DNA of 64,000 nucleotides from Idiomarina rhizosphaerae (GTDB taxonomy: Bacteria; Pseudomonadota; Gammaproteobacteria; Enterobacterales; Alteromonadaceae): contig NZ_JAMZDE010000005.1 in assembly GCF_024159085.1 (NCBI RefSeq), forward strand, positions 1 through 64,000. The letters run 5' to 3'. Of this stretch, positions 1 to 10,759 are shown one piece after another. How positions within the stretch are numbered: the first letter of the stretch is position 1; every line of letters begins with the position of its first letter. The translations under genes and the position numbers were made by a program. The notes beneath the pieces are model-generated. The model saw nothing but the letters and a program-made list of their open reading frames with translations, ran no database searches and was not told the DNA's origin.

Positions 1-56
1 TTTTTAGAAAACTTAGGTTTTCGGCGGCTTCGTTGCCTGCCTTGAACGTGGAGCGC

Positions 57-84
57 ATTTTAGAGATTTAACTCGTCCCGTCAA
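57..84 (-). promoter_or_regulatory. Strong stringent-type promoter, probably for an rRNA operon off the left edge
   Basis: Read on the minus strand there is a -35 TTGACG (79-84), a 16-bp spacer and a -10 TAAAAT (57-62), followed by the GC-rich discriminator GCGCTCC. An A/T-rich stretch with an A-run lies just upstream (about 85-120) and resembles an UP element. This layout is typical of growth-rate-controlled rRNA or tRNA promoters. Positions 1-50 would be the transcribed leader and include a small inverted repeat (GAAAAC 7-12, GTTTTC 17-22). In E. coli, rrnB lies beyond murI and btuB from trmA in the same divergent orientation, so an rrn operon is the best guess. The RNA gene itself is outside the window. 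Confidence 0.7.
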
Positions 85-242
85 GCGCTTTTAGCGCCTT
101 TCTAACTGTTTTTTTACTGACTGCGTAAAGTTTCAGCAAATGTGATCAAATCCAACATAAATAAAGGGCGTTGGCACATAAAGGCATTGATGCGTAAAAT
201 AGAAGCCAGACTAATTACTGGCAAATATGGCGTAACTTCATA

Positions 243-1343
243 ATGACTTACAAACGAATCGATACATCTGAATACCCACAACAACTCGCACAGAAGGCAG
301 ACCGGGTTAGAGAGATGTTTCGTCCTTTTCACATTAATGAGGTGGAAGTGTTTGAATCGCCCGCCAGTCACTACCGGATGCGCGCTGAGTTTCGGGTTTG
401 GCACGAAGGCGACGACTTGTACTACATTATGTTTAACCCTGAGACACGTGAAAAAATCCGCATGGATAAATTCATGCCAGGGAGCCTGCTTATTAATAAA
501 CTAATGAAAGAGCTTATTAGTTTATTAAAGCCGAATGAGGTTTTACGTCGCAAACTGTTCCAAGTGGATTTCCTGACCACCACCACCGGTGAAGCCATTA
601 TCTCTTTACTCTACCATCGCTCTTTAGATGACCAATGGGAACAGGAAGCCATTCAGCTTCGCGAGGCCCTGATCTCTATAGCTAAGGTTGAGCTTATAGG
701 AAGAGCTCGTAAACAAAAACGCGTGTTATATAAAGAAAGCGTCACTGAAGAAGTTAAGGTTGATAGAAAAAGCTATCTGTCTCTACAAACCGAGAACAGC
801 TTCACTCAGCCAAATGCCATTATTAATCAGCAAATGATCAGTTGGGCTAAACGCCACGCTGGCAACAATTCGCATGACTTACTAGAGCTTTATTGCGGCA
901 ACGGCAATTTTACCTTACCGCTGGCTGAGAATTTTAATCGCGTTTTAGCTACTGAAATTAGCAAAAGTTCTGTTGCGGCGGCTCGCGAGAACGCAGAATT
1001 GAACAACATTCAAAATGTCACCGTTGTTCGTATGTCTGCCGAGGAGTTTAGCGCAGCTTTAAGCGGTGAACTGGAATCTAAACGGGCGGCTGATGCCGAG
1101 ATTCACAGTTTTGATTGTAAAACCGTATTGGTTGATCCACCCAGAGCCGGGTTAGATAAAGACACATTGAAGTTGGTGTCTCAGTACCAAAGGATAATTT
1201 ATATTTCCTGTAACCCGGAAACTTTGACAGAGAACATTCATGATTTATCCAGTAGTCATAAAGTGACTGCAGCTGCAATGTTCGATCAGTTTCCCTACAC
1301 AGACCACATTGAAACGGGCGTTGTTCTGGAAAGGAAGAGTTAG
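243..1343 (+). CDS. trmA: tRNA (uracil-5-)-methyltransferase TrmA
   Basis: Makes 5-methyluridine at position 54 of the tRNA T-loop, using S-adenosylmethionine. The 366 residues equal the E. coli length. A SAM-binding motif LLELYCGNGNF lies near residue 214, followed by the VDPPRAGLD motif, and the catalytic cysteine sits in YISCNPETL (about Cys323). The C-terminal HIETGVVL carries the expected catalytic Glu. The ATG at 243 gives a normal N-terminus. The gene runs divergently from the rRNA-type promoter at the left edge and overlaps the convergent MerC-like gene by 4 bp, so there is no room for a terminator between them. Confidence 0.95.
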   Translation: MTYKRIDTSEYPQQLAQKADRVREMFRPFHINEVEVFESPASHYRMRAEFRVWHEGDDLYYIMFNPETREKIRMDKFMPGSLLINKLMKELISLLKPNEVLRRKLFQVDFLTTTTGEAIISLLYHRSLDDQWEQEAIQLREALISIAKVELIGRARKQKRVLYKESVTEEVKVDRKSYLSLQTENSFTQPNAIINQQMISWAKRHAGNNSHDLLELYCGNGNFTLPLAENFNRVLATEISKSSVAAARENAELNNIQNVTVVRMSAEEFSAALSGELESKRAADAEIHSFDCKTVLVDPPRAGLDKDTLKLVSQYQRIIYISCNPETLTENIHDLSSSHKVTAAAMFDQFPYTDHIETGVVLERKS

Positions 1344-1744
1344 CCTTGAACAGGCTCTTCAGCCACCGGGCCAAAATTAAGTTTGCGGCTTAAGCGGAGA
1401 TTCGAGACGTGAGCATAAATAATAAGGCCGGCACCGAATAGAATAATAACAGGTTCACCCCAGTGTCCCAGAATATCGCGTTGGGAGTAGATAAATGCGC
1501 CTAACAGCAATAATGACAACAGGTGCCATTTACCATGCTTTCGAGCTCCGCTAATAAGAGATAAAAGCCCGATAACAACACTGAAGCCTAAAATGGTGTT
1601 TTCTAGTAAATCTTCACCGATAAAAGCCAGACCAGCCATAGCTAATAACGGCAGAATAACAGGCAGCAATAAGCAATGAATCGCACACAAAGTGGTGACC
1701 CAAATTCCTGCTTTATCCAAATTTTTGGATGCTGTTGCTGACAT
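1340..1744 (-). CDS. MerC-family small membrane protein
   Basis: A 134-residue protein with about four hydrophobic segments and an N-terminal CAIHC cysteine pair in the first membrane segment (TTLCAIHCLLLP), as in the MerC mercuric-ion transporter family. No merR, merT, merP or merA lies nearby, so this is not a mercury operon. A Zur-like palindrome overlaps the likely -10 region upstream. My inference is a role in zinc or other thiophilic metal movement across the inner membrane when zinc is scarce, but the substrate is unproven. The start follows an AAGG about 10 nt upstream, which is a weak ribosome site. Confidence 0.75.
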   Translation of the reverse strand: MSATASKNLDKAGIWVTTLCAIHCLLLPVILPLLAMAGLAFIGEDLLENTILGFSVVIGLLSLISGARKHGKWHLLSLLLLGAFIYSQRDILGHWGEPVIILFGAGLIIYAHVSNLRLSRKLNFGPVAEEPVQG

Positions 1745-1775
1745 ACTCGAAACTACCTTCTACGTAAACCTAAGC

Positions 1776-1790
1776 TGTAATATTATAACA
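1776..1790. promoter_or_regulatory. Zur-like operator upstream of the MerC-family gene
   Basis: The minus strand reads TGTTATAATATTACA. It differs by one base from TGTTATAATATAACA, the core of the gammaproteobacterial Zur box as I remember it. Six of the seven base pairs in the palindrome match. It contains TATAAT, which can serve as the -10 of the gene starting at 1744, so bound Zur would block transcription. The outer Zur flanks match only partly. The assignment rests on resemblance alone. Confidence 0.55.
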
Positions 1791-1846
1791 TACGAAAAGA
1801 ATAGCCAAGGGAGATCAGAAAAAATTGTTTTCTCAGGCGATTCTGA

Positions 1847-2824
1847 TCAAGCAGTTTGAATAGAAAAAGGCAGCACTTCGGTTATTGATTTCGCCCTACA
1901 GGCAATCATCAGCAGCCGATCGAAACCCAATGCAACGCCTGAGCACGCAGGGAATCCCGATTCTAACGCCGCCAATAAACGAGTATCTTCGGGTTGTGTG
2001 GGCAAATTCAACTGTTTACGTTGTTGGTTATCCTGGTCAAAACGCAGGCGTTGTTCGGCTGGATCCGCAAGCTCATTATAACCATTGGCCAATTCCACGC
2101 CCTGATAATAAAACTCAAACCGCCTGGAGACACGCGGATTGTGCAAGTCAATTTTTGCCAAAGCAGCTTGCGACTTCGGAAACTCGGTGACGCAAACCGG
2201 TACCTCCGCAGGAAACTTGCCTTCTATTAATTCCGAAAAGGCGACTTGAAGAATGGTACTTTCATCGGCTTCTTTGGACATCCAGTCCGTTAAAGCAGGT
2301 TGTTCAACAAGCTGTTGTCTGATGTTTTCAACACCGGAAGTCGTCAAAGGGTCTTCGCCAAGGTGATCAATAAAACACTGCTGATAAGTGATGACTTTCG
2401 TTTCCGGTGCGCCACACATTTCAACCAGTAGTTCTGAAACTTCTGCAATTAGCTGAATATCGTCGTACCCAACCCGATACCACTCAAGTAAAGTAAATTC
2501 AGGATTATGAAAGCGTCCTATTTCGTCGTCGCGAACCACATGGCTTAATTGATAAATGTCTTTTCCATAAGCCGCAAGAATTCTCTTCATTGCGTATTCT
2601 GGAGAGGTTTGCAAATAGAGCGTTCTATTTCCTGAAGCCAGCGGGTACTTGAATTCCGTGGTGAGATTATTCAGATGGCAATCGGTTACCCCAAACTGAG
2701 ACAACAAATGCGTATCGACTTCGGTTACCTTCCTTTCATAAAAAAACTGGCGGACTTGCCGCATGAAATCAGCGCGTTTAACAAGCACTGACCAATCTGC
2801 TGCTGGCCGCCAGTCGGTCGTCAT
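1847..2824 (-). CDS. epmA: EF-P--(R)-beta-lysine ligase EpmA
   Basis: A class II lysyl-tRNA-synthetase-like enzyme that joins (R)-beta-lysine to Lys34 of elongation factor P. It is 325 residues, the same as E. coli EpmA (GenX/PoxA/YjeA), and is only the catalytic core: the anticodon-binding domain of LysS is absent. Class II motif 2 is seen in RDDEIGRFHNPEFTLLEWYR and motif 3 in GVALGFDRLL near the C-terminus. It lies 6 bp downstream of efp on the same strand, so the modifying enzyme and its target are probably co-transcribed. Confidence 0.93.
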   Translation of the reverse strand: MTTDWRPAADWSVLVKRADFMRQVRQFFYERKVTEVDTHLLSQFGVTDCHLNNLTTEFKYPLASGNRTLYLQTSPEYAMKRILAAYGKDIYQLSHVVRDDEIGRFHNPEFTLLEWYRVGYDDIQLIAEVSELLVEMCGAPETKVITYQQCFIDHLGEDPLTTSGVENIRQQLVEQPALTDWMSKEADESTILQVAFSELIEGKFPAEVPVCVTEFPKSQAALAKIDLHNPRVSRRFEFYYQGVELANGYNELADPAEQRLRFDQDNQQRKQLNLPTQPEDTRLLAALESGFPACSGVALGFDRLLMIACRAKSITEVLPFSIQTA

Positions 2825-2830
2825 ATCTAT

Positions 2831-3400
2831 TTACTTTTGAACGCGGGAAACGTATTCGCCCGAGCGAGTATCAACTTTGATCACTTCGCCAATTTGTACA
2901 AATAACGGAACACGAACAACAGCGCCTGTACTCAGCGTGGCAGGTTTACCACCAGTGCCGGCAGTATCACCTTTAAGCCCAGGGTCAGTTTCAGTAATTT
3001 CCAATTCAACAAAGTTTGGCGGCTGAACATTAATCGGCTTCCCTTCCCATAGGGTCAGAGTACAAACATCCTGCTCGACTAACCATTTCTCAGCATCGGC
3101 AACAGCTTTGGCGTCTGCCGGAACTTGCTCAAAGGTTTCGTTATTCATAAAATGCCAGAACTCACCATCGTTATAAAGATAAGACAGTTCCAACTCAATA
3201 ACATCAGCGCCTTCAACAGACTCACCCGACTTAAAGGTTTTCTCAACCACTTTACCGCTGATTAATTTGCGAATTTTAACGCGGTTAAAGGCCTGACCTT
3301 TACCGGGCTTAACCATTTCATTTTCAACGATCGAGCATGGCTCGCCGTCCTGCATGATTTTTAAACCACCTTTAAATTCACTCGTACTATAATTCGCCAT
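2831..3400 (-). CDS. efp: Elongation factor P
   Basis: Binds ribosomes stalled on polyproline and promotes peptide bond formation. The ATG at 3400 is preferred over an in-frame codon 42 bp upstream because it gives the family N-terminus ([14 protein letters not shown]), the usual length (189 residues) and an AAAGGA ribosome site 9-10 nt away. The modified lysine falls exactly at residue 34, in VKPGKGQ. All three partners lie together: efp and epmA run left, and epmB runs divergently to the right, so the beta-lysylation pathway is encoded as one locus. Confidence 0.96.
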   Translation of the reverse strand: MANYSTSEFKGGLKIMQDGEPCSIVENEMVKPGKGQAFNRVKIRKLISGKVVEKTFKSGESVEGADVIELELSYLYNDGEFWHFMNNETFEQVPADAKAVADAEKWLVEQDVCTLTLWEGKPINVQPPNFVELEITETDPGLKGDTAGTGGKPATLSTGAVVRVPLFVQIGEVIKVDTRSGEYVSRVQK

Positions 3401-3508
3401 AACAAGACTTTCCTTTGTAAATGCCTGATCATTTGCGCGCAATAATAAAACAAATAGCGACTTTTTTCAGGTAAAATATAGAGTATTTGCAGCAGTCGCG
3501 GAGGCGTA

Positions 3509-4555
3509 GTGCCTGAGCCAGCGTATCCTATCTCTATAAATGATCGTCCTGACTGGCAGTTCGAGCTGAAACAAGCCTATACCCAGCCAGAAGAACTGCT
3601 ACGTGCACTCAAACTCGATCCCGCATTATTTAGTGAGGATATCAAAGCCCGTAAGCTCTTTGCTATGCGCGTGCCAAAGCCTTTTGTTGCACAAATGAAA
3701 GAACAGGACAGTAACGATCCATTATTACGTCAGGTTCTTCCTTTACACAATGAATTTAATTCGGCTCCCGGTTACAGCACCGACCCCCTGCAAGAGCAGC
3801 AAGGCCCCGTAAACGGACTTCTGCACAAGTATAAAAGCCGGGTATTGTTGATACTGCAAGGCGGCTGTGCAGTCAATTGCCGTTATTGCTTCCGGCGTCA
3901 CTTTCCATACGACGAATTAATCTTCAGTAAACGCCAACTAGCGGAGACACTGGAGTACATCCGACAACATCCGGAAATTAATGAGGTGATTCTGAGCGGC
4001 GGCGACCCTCTGATGGCGAAGGACGAGCGGCTTAAAGGTTTAATTAACGAATTTGAATTATTGCCCCAACTCACCCGTTTACGTATTCATAGCCGGTTGC
4101 CAGTCGTGATACCCTCCCGCCTGACGCATAAGCTTAAAGAAGTGCTCAGCAACAGCCGCTTGCAAAGTGTTCTGGTGCTTCACGCGAATCATGCAAATGA
4201 GATTTCTCCTGAGTTAGCCGAGGCACTCGATGACTGGCACCACGCGGGTATTCATTTACTGAACCAGAGCGTCTTACTTAGCGGAGTAAATGATAATTTA
4301 GCCGCGCTTACCGAGCTTAGTGAAAAGTTATTTAATGCCCGGGTTATGCCCTACTACTTGCACCAGTTGGACAAAGTTGAAGGCGCGAGCCATTTCGCGG
4401 TTAGTGACGAGAAGGCACAAGCCTTGTGGCAAAAAATGACTCATGAATTACCTGGGTTTCTGGTTCCTCGTCTGGTCAGAGAGGAAGCTGGCGAGCTCAG
4501 TAAAACAGCTATCATGCCGGACGGCACTAATACATTAACAGAGGAAAAACTATGA
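3509..4555 (+). CDS. epmB: EF-P beta-lysylation protein EpmB (lysine 2,3-aminomutase)
   Basis: A radical-SAM, PLP-dependent enzyme that turns (S)-alpha-lysine into (R)-beta-lysine for EpmA. The cluster-binding motif CAVNCRYC gives Cys120, Cys124 and Cys127, the same positions as in E. coli. The C-terminal region has the PLP-lysine segment (GELSKTAIMPDG). It starts at a GTG (3509) preceded by GGAGG. It is 348 residues and divergent from efp. Its stop overlaps the next gene by 4 bp (ATGA), which implies translational coupling to that unknown protein. Confidence 0.94.
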   Translation: MPEPAYPISINDRPDWQFELKQAYTQPEELLRALKLDPALFSEDIKARKLFAMRVPKPFVAQMKEQDSNDPLLRQVLPLHNEFNSAPGYSTDPLQEQQGPVNGLLHKYKSRVLLILQGGCAVNCRYCFRRHFPYDELIFSKRQLAETLEYIRQHPEINEVILSGGDPLMAKDERLKGLINEFELLPQLTRLRIHSRLPVVIPSRLTHKLKEVLSNSRLQSVLVLHANHANEISPELAEALDDWHHAGIHLLNQSVLLSGVNDNLAALTELSEKLFNARVMPYYLHQLDKVEGASHFAVSDEKAQALWQKMTHELPGFLVPRLVREEAGELSKTAIMPDGTNTLTEEKL

Positions 4556-4872
4556 GCGATAACCTGGAAAGTGTAGAAAATAAACTACAGGAGCATCTTC
4601 AGCAACTGTATCGTCAAGTAATTGATGCAGACCAGTACCTTGATGACCTGCGTCAACAAGGCAAAGCCAAGTTCCAGGGCGTTTTCGCTGAGCAAACTGT
4701 ATTTGAAAGCACGGGTAACCGTTTTCAGCCCTACCTTAATGAAATTGCCGGAAACTTTGAAAAATGGCAGCAGGACAAAGAAAACGAGCAGCAGTTGCAG
4801 TTACTGGTACAACAATTACAGTTAATGACTGAAACTCTCGCTCGTCTTAAAGCTATTCGTCAGGCTGGTTAA
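4552..4872 (+). CDS. Hypothetical coiled-coil protein coupled to epmB
   Basis: A 106-residue, very Gln/Leu/Glu-rich, soluble protein with no signal peptide or membrane segment. Its C-terminal half has heptad-like leucines (QLQLLVQQLQLM), which suggests a helical bundle or coiled coil. I do not recognise the family firmly; a distant likeness to PriC-type primosomal proteins is possible but weak. The ATGA overlap with epmB indicates a shared transcript and coupled translation. Its 3' end overlaps the convergent DUF3016 gene by 20 bp. Confidence 0.7.
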   Translation: MSDNLESVENKLQEHLQQLYRQVIDADQYLDDLRQQGKAKFQGVFAEQTVFESTGNRFQPYLNEIAGNFEKWQQDKENEQQLQLLVQQLQLMTETLARLKAIRQAG

Positions 4873-5359
4873 CAAAGGTTTCTTCGAACCACTGAGTCAG
4901 CATCTGCTTTTCAAAATATAAGTCATCCCGTCTCATTCGTGATGCCAGGCTGTCGTAGTTAAACCCCATATTTTTTACGTGAGCCTGGCCTTCCTTTATA
5001 GCGTCGCCCGATTTATCGACTAAGCGATAATCAAATTCCATTCGCGGGAAATCAATTTCCCGAACAATGCGCACGTAATTTGAACTCGAGCGTCCAAATG
5101 TCGGTTCAACCCGGCCAGTTAAATCGACGTCCGTTACGGTAATTTCCAGTTTCTGATCTTCCGGAAGCTTTGCCGCCAACCCCTGAAAATGCTCAGTAAG
5201 CTGATCCATGACCTTTTTCTGGTAACGATCACGTAAACCATCCGCCGGTCGAATATCTGTGTAACTATCAACATCTTTCCAGGAAACTTCAGCCGTACCA
5301 GCATATGCTGTAAAACTACAGGCTAATAAAGCCGCTCCCAATATACCTTGAACACGCAT
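4853..5359 (-). CDS. DUF3016 family exported protein
   Basis: A secreted protein of 168 residues of unknown function. The start at 5359 is chosen over an ATG 36 bp upstream because a strong GGAGGAAG lies just before it and it opens directly into a signal peptide (MRVQGILGAALLACSFTAYA, then a cut after AYA). The mature part has a conserved WKDVDSYTDIRPADG-like opening and a basic/aromatic C-terminal region, as I remember for DUF3016. It sits between the epmB operon and the groEL terminator. Confidence 0.8.
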   Translation of the reverse strand: MRVQGILGAALLACSFTAYAGTAEVSWKDVDSYTDIRPADGLRDRYQKKVMDQLTEHFQGLAAKLPEDQKLEITVTDVDLTGRVEPTFGRSSSNYVRIVREIDFPRMEFDYRLVDKSGDAIKEGQAHVKNMGFNYDSLASRMRRDDLYFEKQMLTQWFEETFVNQPDE

Positions 5360-5432
5360 GCTATCTTCCTCCCATACAATCGCCAAGGGTGTCATCTTTC
5401 TGTTAGAACACGAATAACGAAAAAAATTCCAT

Positions 5433-5463
5433 AAAAAAAGGGAGCCATCAAGGCTCCCCTTTT
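5433..5463. terminator. Bidirectional terminator downstream of groEL
   Basis: GGGAGCC (5440-5446) pairs with GGCTCCC (5452-5458) around an ATCAA loop. It is flanked by an A-run on the left and CTTTT on the right, so it can act on both strands. It mainly ends the groES-groEL transcript. Confidence 0.9.
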
Positions 5464-5482
5464 CAAAAGTGGGTTGGGAGGC

Positions 5483-7153
<1,671 letters not shown>

Positions 7154-7187
7154 TTATTCGGTTGTGCTAGTAAGCGTTTCTGACGTC

Positions 7188-7478
7188 TTATTCTTCAACA
7201 GCCAGAATGTCGCTTTCACTCATGATTAAGTACTCTTCACCGTCAATTTTCTCGGTTTTAACACCGTAGCCTTCATTGAACAGCACTTTGTCGCCAGCTT
7301 TTACGTCTAGTGCACGTACCTCACCGTTATCCAGAATGCGGCCTTTGCCTACTGCTACGATTTCACCGCGAGTAGATTTTTCTGCCGCAGAACCAGTCAG
7401 AACAATGCCGCCAGCCGATTTCGCTTCGACTTCGGTGCGCTTAATAATGACTCGATCGTGTAAAGGACGAAGTTTCAT
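7188..7478 (-). CDS. groES: Co-chaperonin GroES (Hsp10)
   Basis: Forms the heptameric lid of the GroEL chamber. It is 96 residues, with the N-terminal [14 protein letters not shown] signature and a mobile loop ([18 protein letters not shown]). It has a GAGGAG ribosome site before the ATG at 7478. It is the first gene of the operon, behind a sigma-32-like promoter, with a CCCC/GGGG inverted repeat (7519-7529) in the leader. Confidence 0.97.
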   Translation of the reverse strand: MKLRPLHDRVIIKRTEVEAKSAGGIVLTGSAAEKSTRGEIVAVGKGRILDNGEVRALDVKAGDKVLFNEGYGVKTEKIDGEEYLIMSESDILAVEE

Positions 7479-7552
7479 TGTTGATAACTCCTCAACCTAT
7501 TGTTGTTAGTGGTTAATACCCCTAAGGGGCGGATAAATATGTGTGTGCACAT

Positions 7553-7581
7553 TAAATGGGGGAGGAATTTTTGTTATCAAG
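7553..7581 (-). promoter_or_regulatory. Sigma-32 (heat-shock) promoter of groES-groEL
   Basis: On the minus strand, CCCCCTTGATA (-35 core at 7575-7581) is followed after 13 bp by CCCCATTTA (-10 at 7553-7561). Both elements and the spacing closely match the E. coli groE heat-shock promoter. No CIRCE operator is seen, in line with RpoH control rather than HrcA. Confidence 0.85.
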
Positions 7582-7642
7582 GGGGAAGCACAAAAATTTT
7601 TATGCTAATTTGCAAAACGGACAGGCGCTATAGGGAGGTTCT

Positions 7643-7963
7643 ATGACTCAGCAACCACAATTAATTTTATGCACCACAGACAGTTCTGACTCAGCTAAAC
7701 AACTGGCTCGTTCTCTGCTCGAAAAAAAGCTCGTGGCCTGCGTCAATATAGTGCCTAATATGACCTCTATTTACTCCTGGCAGGGTGAATTGCATGAAGA
7801 CCAGGAGTGGCTTTTGCTGATAAAATCGACTGCGGAACGTTTCAGTGACATAAAAAGTGCCATCAGTGCTATTCACCCTTACGATTCTCCAGAATTAATC
7901 AGCATCAATATTGAAGATGGTTTACCCGATTATCTGACGTGGATACAGGACTCAGTTAAATGA
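7643..7963 (+). CDS. cutA: Divalent-cation tolerance protein CutA
   Basis: A small trimeric, ferredoxin-like protein linked to copper and divalent metal tolerance. It is 106 residues with the family motifs [16 protein letters not shown] and the C-terminal YLTWIQDS. The ribosome site is GGGAGG, 6 nt before the ATG. It overlaps dsbD by 4 bp (ATGA). The cutA-dsbD order is conserved in enterobacteria, where dsbD was first found through the copper-sensitivity phenotype of this locus. It runs divergently from groES. Confidence 0.93.
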   Translation: MTQQPQLILCTTDSSDSAKQLARSLLEKKLVACVNIVPNMTSIYSWQGELHEDQEWLLLIKSTAERFSDIKSAISAIHPYDSPELISINIEDGLPDYLTWIQDSVK

Positions 7964-9666
7964 TACAAAGATTCATCACATGTCTCGCAGCCTTAACCCT
8001 GGTTTTTGCAGTCGTTGCGCCAGCACATAGTGTGCAGTCGAATCCATTCCAGCAGGACAATCAGTTTTTGTCGGTAGATCAGGCTTTTGATTTCGACAGC
8101 GAAGTTAACGGCAACAAAGTGACCGTCAGTTGGGTTGTTGCCCCCGAGTACTATTTGTATCAACACCGCTTTAAGGTGGTTCCGGAAAATGCGTTAGCCG
8201 CAGAACCCGAACTCCCGCAAGGCGAGTCTCATAACGATGAGTTTTTTGGCGAATCAATTGTGTACCGGGACTACGTTGAGTGGTCTTTTACACTTAACCC
8301 GAAGTTTTCCAGCAACACCATTACCGTTCAGTATCAGGGCTGCGCTGATGCGGGGCTCTGTTACCCGCCCACAGAAAAGCAGATTAAACTCTCCAGTATT
8401 AGTGAGATTAGCTCCACCACCGCACCGCCAAACACAGACAGCAGCCTGTTCGGTATAGGTGAACAACATTTAATTATTACATTGTTACTCTTTTTTGCTT
8501 TGGGTATTGGCTTAGCTTTTACCCCCTGCGTGTTTCCTATGTACCCCATTTTATCCGGCGTTGTGCTGGGCAACCGTGAACGTAACTGGAAAAACACACT
8601 TTGGCTTTCCTTTATATACGTTCAGGGTATGGCCATTACCTATTCTTTATTAGGTCTGGTTGTGGCGTCGGCGGGTATGCAGTATCAGGCTTATTTTCAG
8701 CATCCGGTGGTGTTAATTGTTCTGGCTGTATTGTTCGCCCTTTTTGCTTTAAGTATGTTCGGGGCTTATACGCTGCAGCTTCCTATTAGCTGGCAGTCGA
8801 AACTGCAAAGCTTTAGCGGCCAGCAAAGTGGTGGAAATGTCATTGGCGTCTTTATTATCGGCGCTATTTCCGGCCTGGTTGCATCGCCCTGCACCACGGC
8901 TCCGTTGTCAGGAGCCTTACTCTTTATTGCGCAATCGGGCGATATGGTAAGCGGCGCCGCTATTCTTTACGCATTAAGTCTGGGTATGGGCGTGCCGCTT
9001 ATTTTATTCGGCTTAAGTGGCGGCAAGCTTCTGCCCAAAGCCGGCGCATGGATGAACGTAGTTAAGCAGTTCTTCGGTTGGCTGTTATTGGCAGTTACCT
9101 TATTCTTAATTGAGCGCCTTATTCCGACCAGTATCAGTATGTGGCTATGGATTTTCTACTTTATTCTTGCCGCCGTATCTCTGGCTGTTTCGATAAGTCA
9201 GCCGCTTCGCACCACCACAAAAGTTATCACTATTGTATTTCTGGCAGCGGCAGCTACTACAGGCAGTTACTGGCAGGTGAATAAAGCGCAGCTGGAACAA
9301 AAAAGTCACGGCCTTTTTACTGTCGTTAGTAATGTTAGCGACATACAGCAACAAATAGCTGAGAGTGACCGTTGGGTAATGCTAGACCTTTACGCTGACT
9401 GGTGCGTGGCCTGCAAAGAATTCGAGCAGTACACCTTTTCTGATGAACAGGTTCAGACGCAATTTCAGAAATTTAAACTTATTCAGGCCGATGTTACCCG
9501 CAATAATGCGCAAGACGTGGAAATTCTGAGTCGCTACAAGGTGCTGGGTCTGCCCACTATTCTGTTCTTTGACCCGGAAGGCAAAGAACGCTCTGAATAC
9601 CGGGTGACCGGTTATATGAACGCTGAAGATTTCGAAAAGCATCTGGAAAAGATAGTTTCCGAGTAA
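7960..9666 (+). CDS. dsbD: Thiol:disulfide interchange protein DsbD
   Basis: Carries electrons from cytoplasmic thioredoxin across the inner membrane to periplasmic DsbC, DsbG and CcmG. The order is signal peptide (about 1-25), N-terminal immunoglobulin-like domain with the CADAGLC cysteine pair, an eight-helix membrane domain with cysteines in [10 protein letters not shown] and ASPCTTAP, and a C-terminal thioredoxin domain with CVAC at Cys482 and Cys485. All six redox cysteines are present. It is 568 residues and translationally coupled to cutA. Confidence 0.95.
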   Translation: MIQRFITCLAALTLVFAVVAPAHSVQSNPFQQDNQFLSVDQAFDFDSEVNGNKVTVSWVVAPEYYLYQHRFKVVPENALAAEPELPQGESHNDEFFGESIVYRDYVEWSFTLNPKFSSNTITVQYQGCADAGLCYPPTEKQIKLSSISEISSTTAPPNTDSSLFGIGEQHLIITLLLFFALGIGLAFTPCVFPMYPILSGVVLGNRERNWKNTLWLSFIYVQGMAITYSLLGLVVASAGMQYQAYFQHPVVLIVLAVLFALFALSMFGAYTLQLPISWQSKLQSFSGQQSGGNVIGVFIIGAISGLVASPCTTAPLSGALLFIAQSGDMVSGAAILYALSLGMGVPLILFGLSGGKLLPKAGAWMNVVKQFFGWLLLAVTLFLIERLIPTSISMWLWIFYFILAAVSLAVSISQPLRTTTKVITIVFLAAAATTGSYWQVNKAQLEQKSHGLFTVVSNVSDIQQQIAESDRWVMLDLYADWCVACKEFEQYTFSDEQVQTQFQKFKLIQADVTRNNAQDVEILSRYKVLGLPTILFFDPEGKERSEYRVTGYMNAEDFEKHLEKIVSE

Positions 9667-9810
9667 ACTTGTGCCTAAATGCGCTGATAAGACCAGTAAA
9701 GTGCTGCAATCTTGCTTTTTTTCCCTATAATACTGTTGTTATAGGAACCCAAACTGAAAGTTGTGGTCACTTTAAATAGTTTTCGTAACTTCACAGCAAA
9801 TGGCGGCACA

Positions 9811-10269
9811 ATGGCAGAACGTTTTAAAATATTAGTGCTCAATGGCCCAAATCTAAATTTACTGGGGCAGCGTGAACCAGAGCTTTATGGCAAGCAAAGC
9901 CTGGATGATATCGCTGATTCGCTGGGAGCCATTGCTAAACAACACGCAACAGCACTAGATTTCCGTCAGTCCAATGCTGAACACCAGTTAATTGACTGGA
10001 TTCAGCAAGCCGCCAAAGACTCTGTCGATTATATTGTTATTAATCCGGCAGCCTACGCACACACCAGTGTGGCCTTACGCGATGCGTTATTGGCTGTGAA
10101 AATCCCTTTTATTGAAGTACACCTTTCTAATATTTATCGCCGTGAGAGCTTCCGCCACCATTCGTATTTAGCGGACGTGGCCGACGGCGTTATCTGCGGG
10201 CTTGGTGCCCGTGGTTATGAATACGCTTTACAAGCAGCTTTAACTACATTGAACAACACAGATAACTAA
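9811..10269 (+). CDS. aroQ: Type II 3-dehydroquinate dehydratase
   Basis: Third step of the shikimate pathway: 3-dehydroquinate to 3-dehydroshikimate. It is a cytoplasmic dodecamer of 152-residue subunits. It shows the [19 protein letters not shown]-terminus with the catalytic Tyr, then [13 protein letters not shown] and [16 protein letters not shown]. The ATG at 9811 is chosen because it begins the conserved domain; an in-frame GTG 48 bp upstream adds only unrelated residues. The ribosome site is weak. It leads the aroQ-accB-accC cluster, as in many gammaproteobacteria. Confidence 0.94.
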   Translation: MAERFKILVLNGPNLNLLGQREPELYGKQSLDDIADSLGAIAKQHATALDFRQSNAEHQLIDWIQQAAKDSVDYIVINPAAYAHTSVALRDALLAVKIPFIEVHLSNIYRRESFRHHSYLADVADGVICGLGARGYEYALQAALTTLNNTDN

Positions 10270-10283
10270 AGGTAGACGTTAGC

Positions 10284-10739
10284 ATGGATATCCGAAAAAT
10301 TAAGAAACTGATCGAGCTCGTTGAAGAATCTGGCGTAGCGGAACTGGAAATTACCGAGGGCGAAGAGTCAGTTCGGATTAATCGTTACAGTGCGCAGCCT
10401 GCGCCTATGCAATACGCGCCGCAGCCGCAACACGCCCCTCAGCAAGCGCCACAATCGGCTCCGGCAAGCCAACCGGCAGTTGAACCAGCCAGTGAAGAAA
10501 TTAGCGGTCACGTTGTTCGCTCGCCTATGGTTGGAACCTTCTACGAAGCTCCATCACCTGATGCAAAGCCTTTCGTTACTGTTGGCTCTCGCGTTAACGC
10601 TGGTGAAACACTGTGCATTATTGAAGCAATGAAAATGATGAACCAGATTGAAGCAGACAAATCCGGTGTCGTTAAACAGATTTTAGTAGATAACGAAGAG
10701 CCGGTTGAATTTGATCAGCCACTGTTTATCATCGAATAA
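10284..10739 (+). CDS. accB: Biotin carboxyl carrier protein of acetyl-CoA carboxylase
   Basis: Carries biotin between the carboxylase and transferase of acetyl-CoA carboxylase, the first committed step of fatty-acid synthesis. It is 151 residues: an N-terminal dimerisation region, a Pro/Ala/Gln linker (about 36-70), and a C-terminal biotinyl domain with the biotin lysine in [10 protein letters not shown] (about Lys117). It lies 14 bp after aroQ and 20 bp before accC, in one operon. Confidence 0.97.
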   Translation: MDIRKIKKLIELVEESGVAELEITEGEESVRINRYSAQPAPMQYAPQPQHAPQQAPQSAPASQPAVEPASEEISGHVVRSPMVGTFYEAPSPDAKPFVTVGSRVNAGETLCIIEAMKMMNQIEADKSGVVKQILVDNEEPVEFDQPLFIIE

Positions 10740-10759
10740 AGTAACCGCAGGTATTTGTC

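Noticed and set aside
1813-1848. GATCAGAA/TTCTGATC inverted repeat at the end of epmA as a terminator
   Set aside because: The 20-bp loop and lack of a T-run after the stem on the minus strand make it unconvincing.
9690-9760. TATAAT near 9726 as the aroQ promoter
   Set aside because: The -10 is good but no convincing -35 lies 16-18 bp upstream, so it was not listed as a feature.
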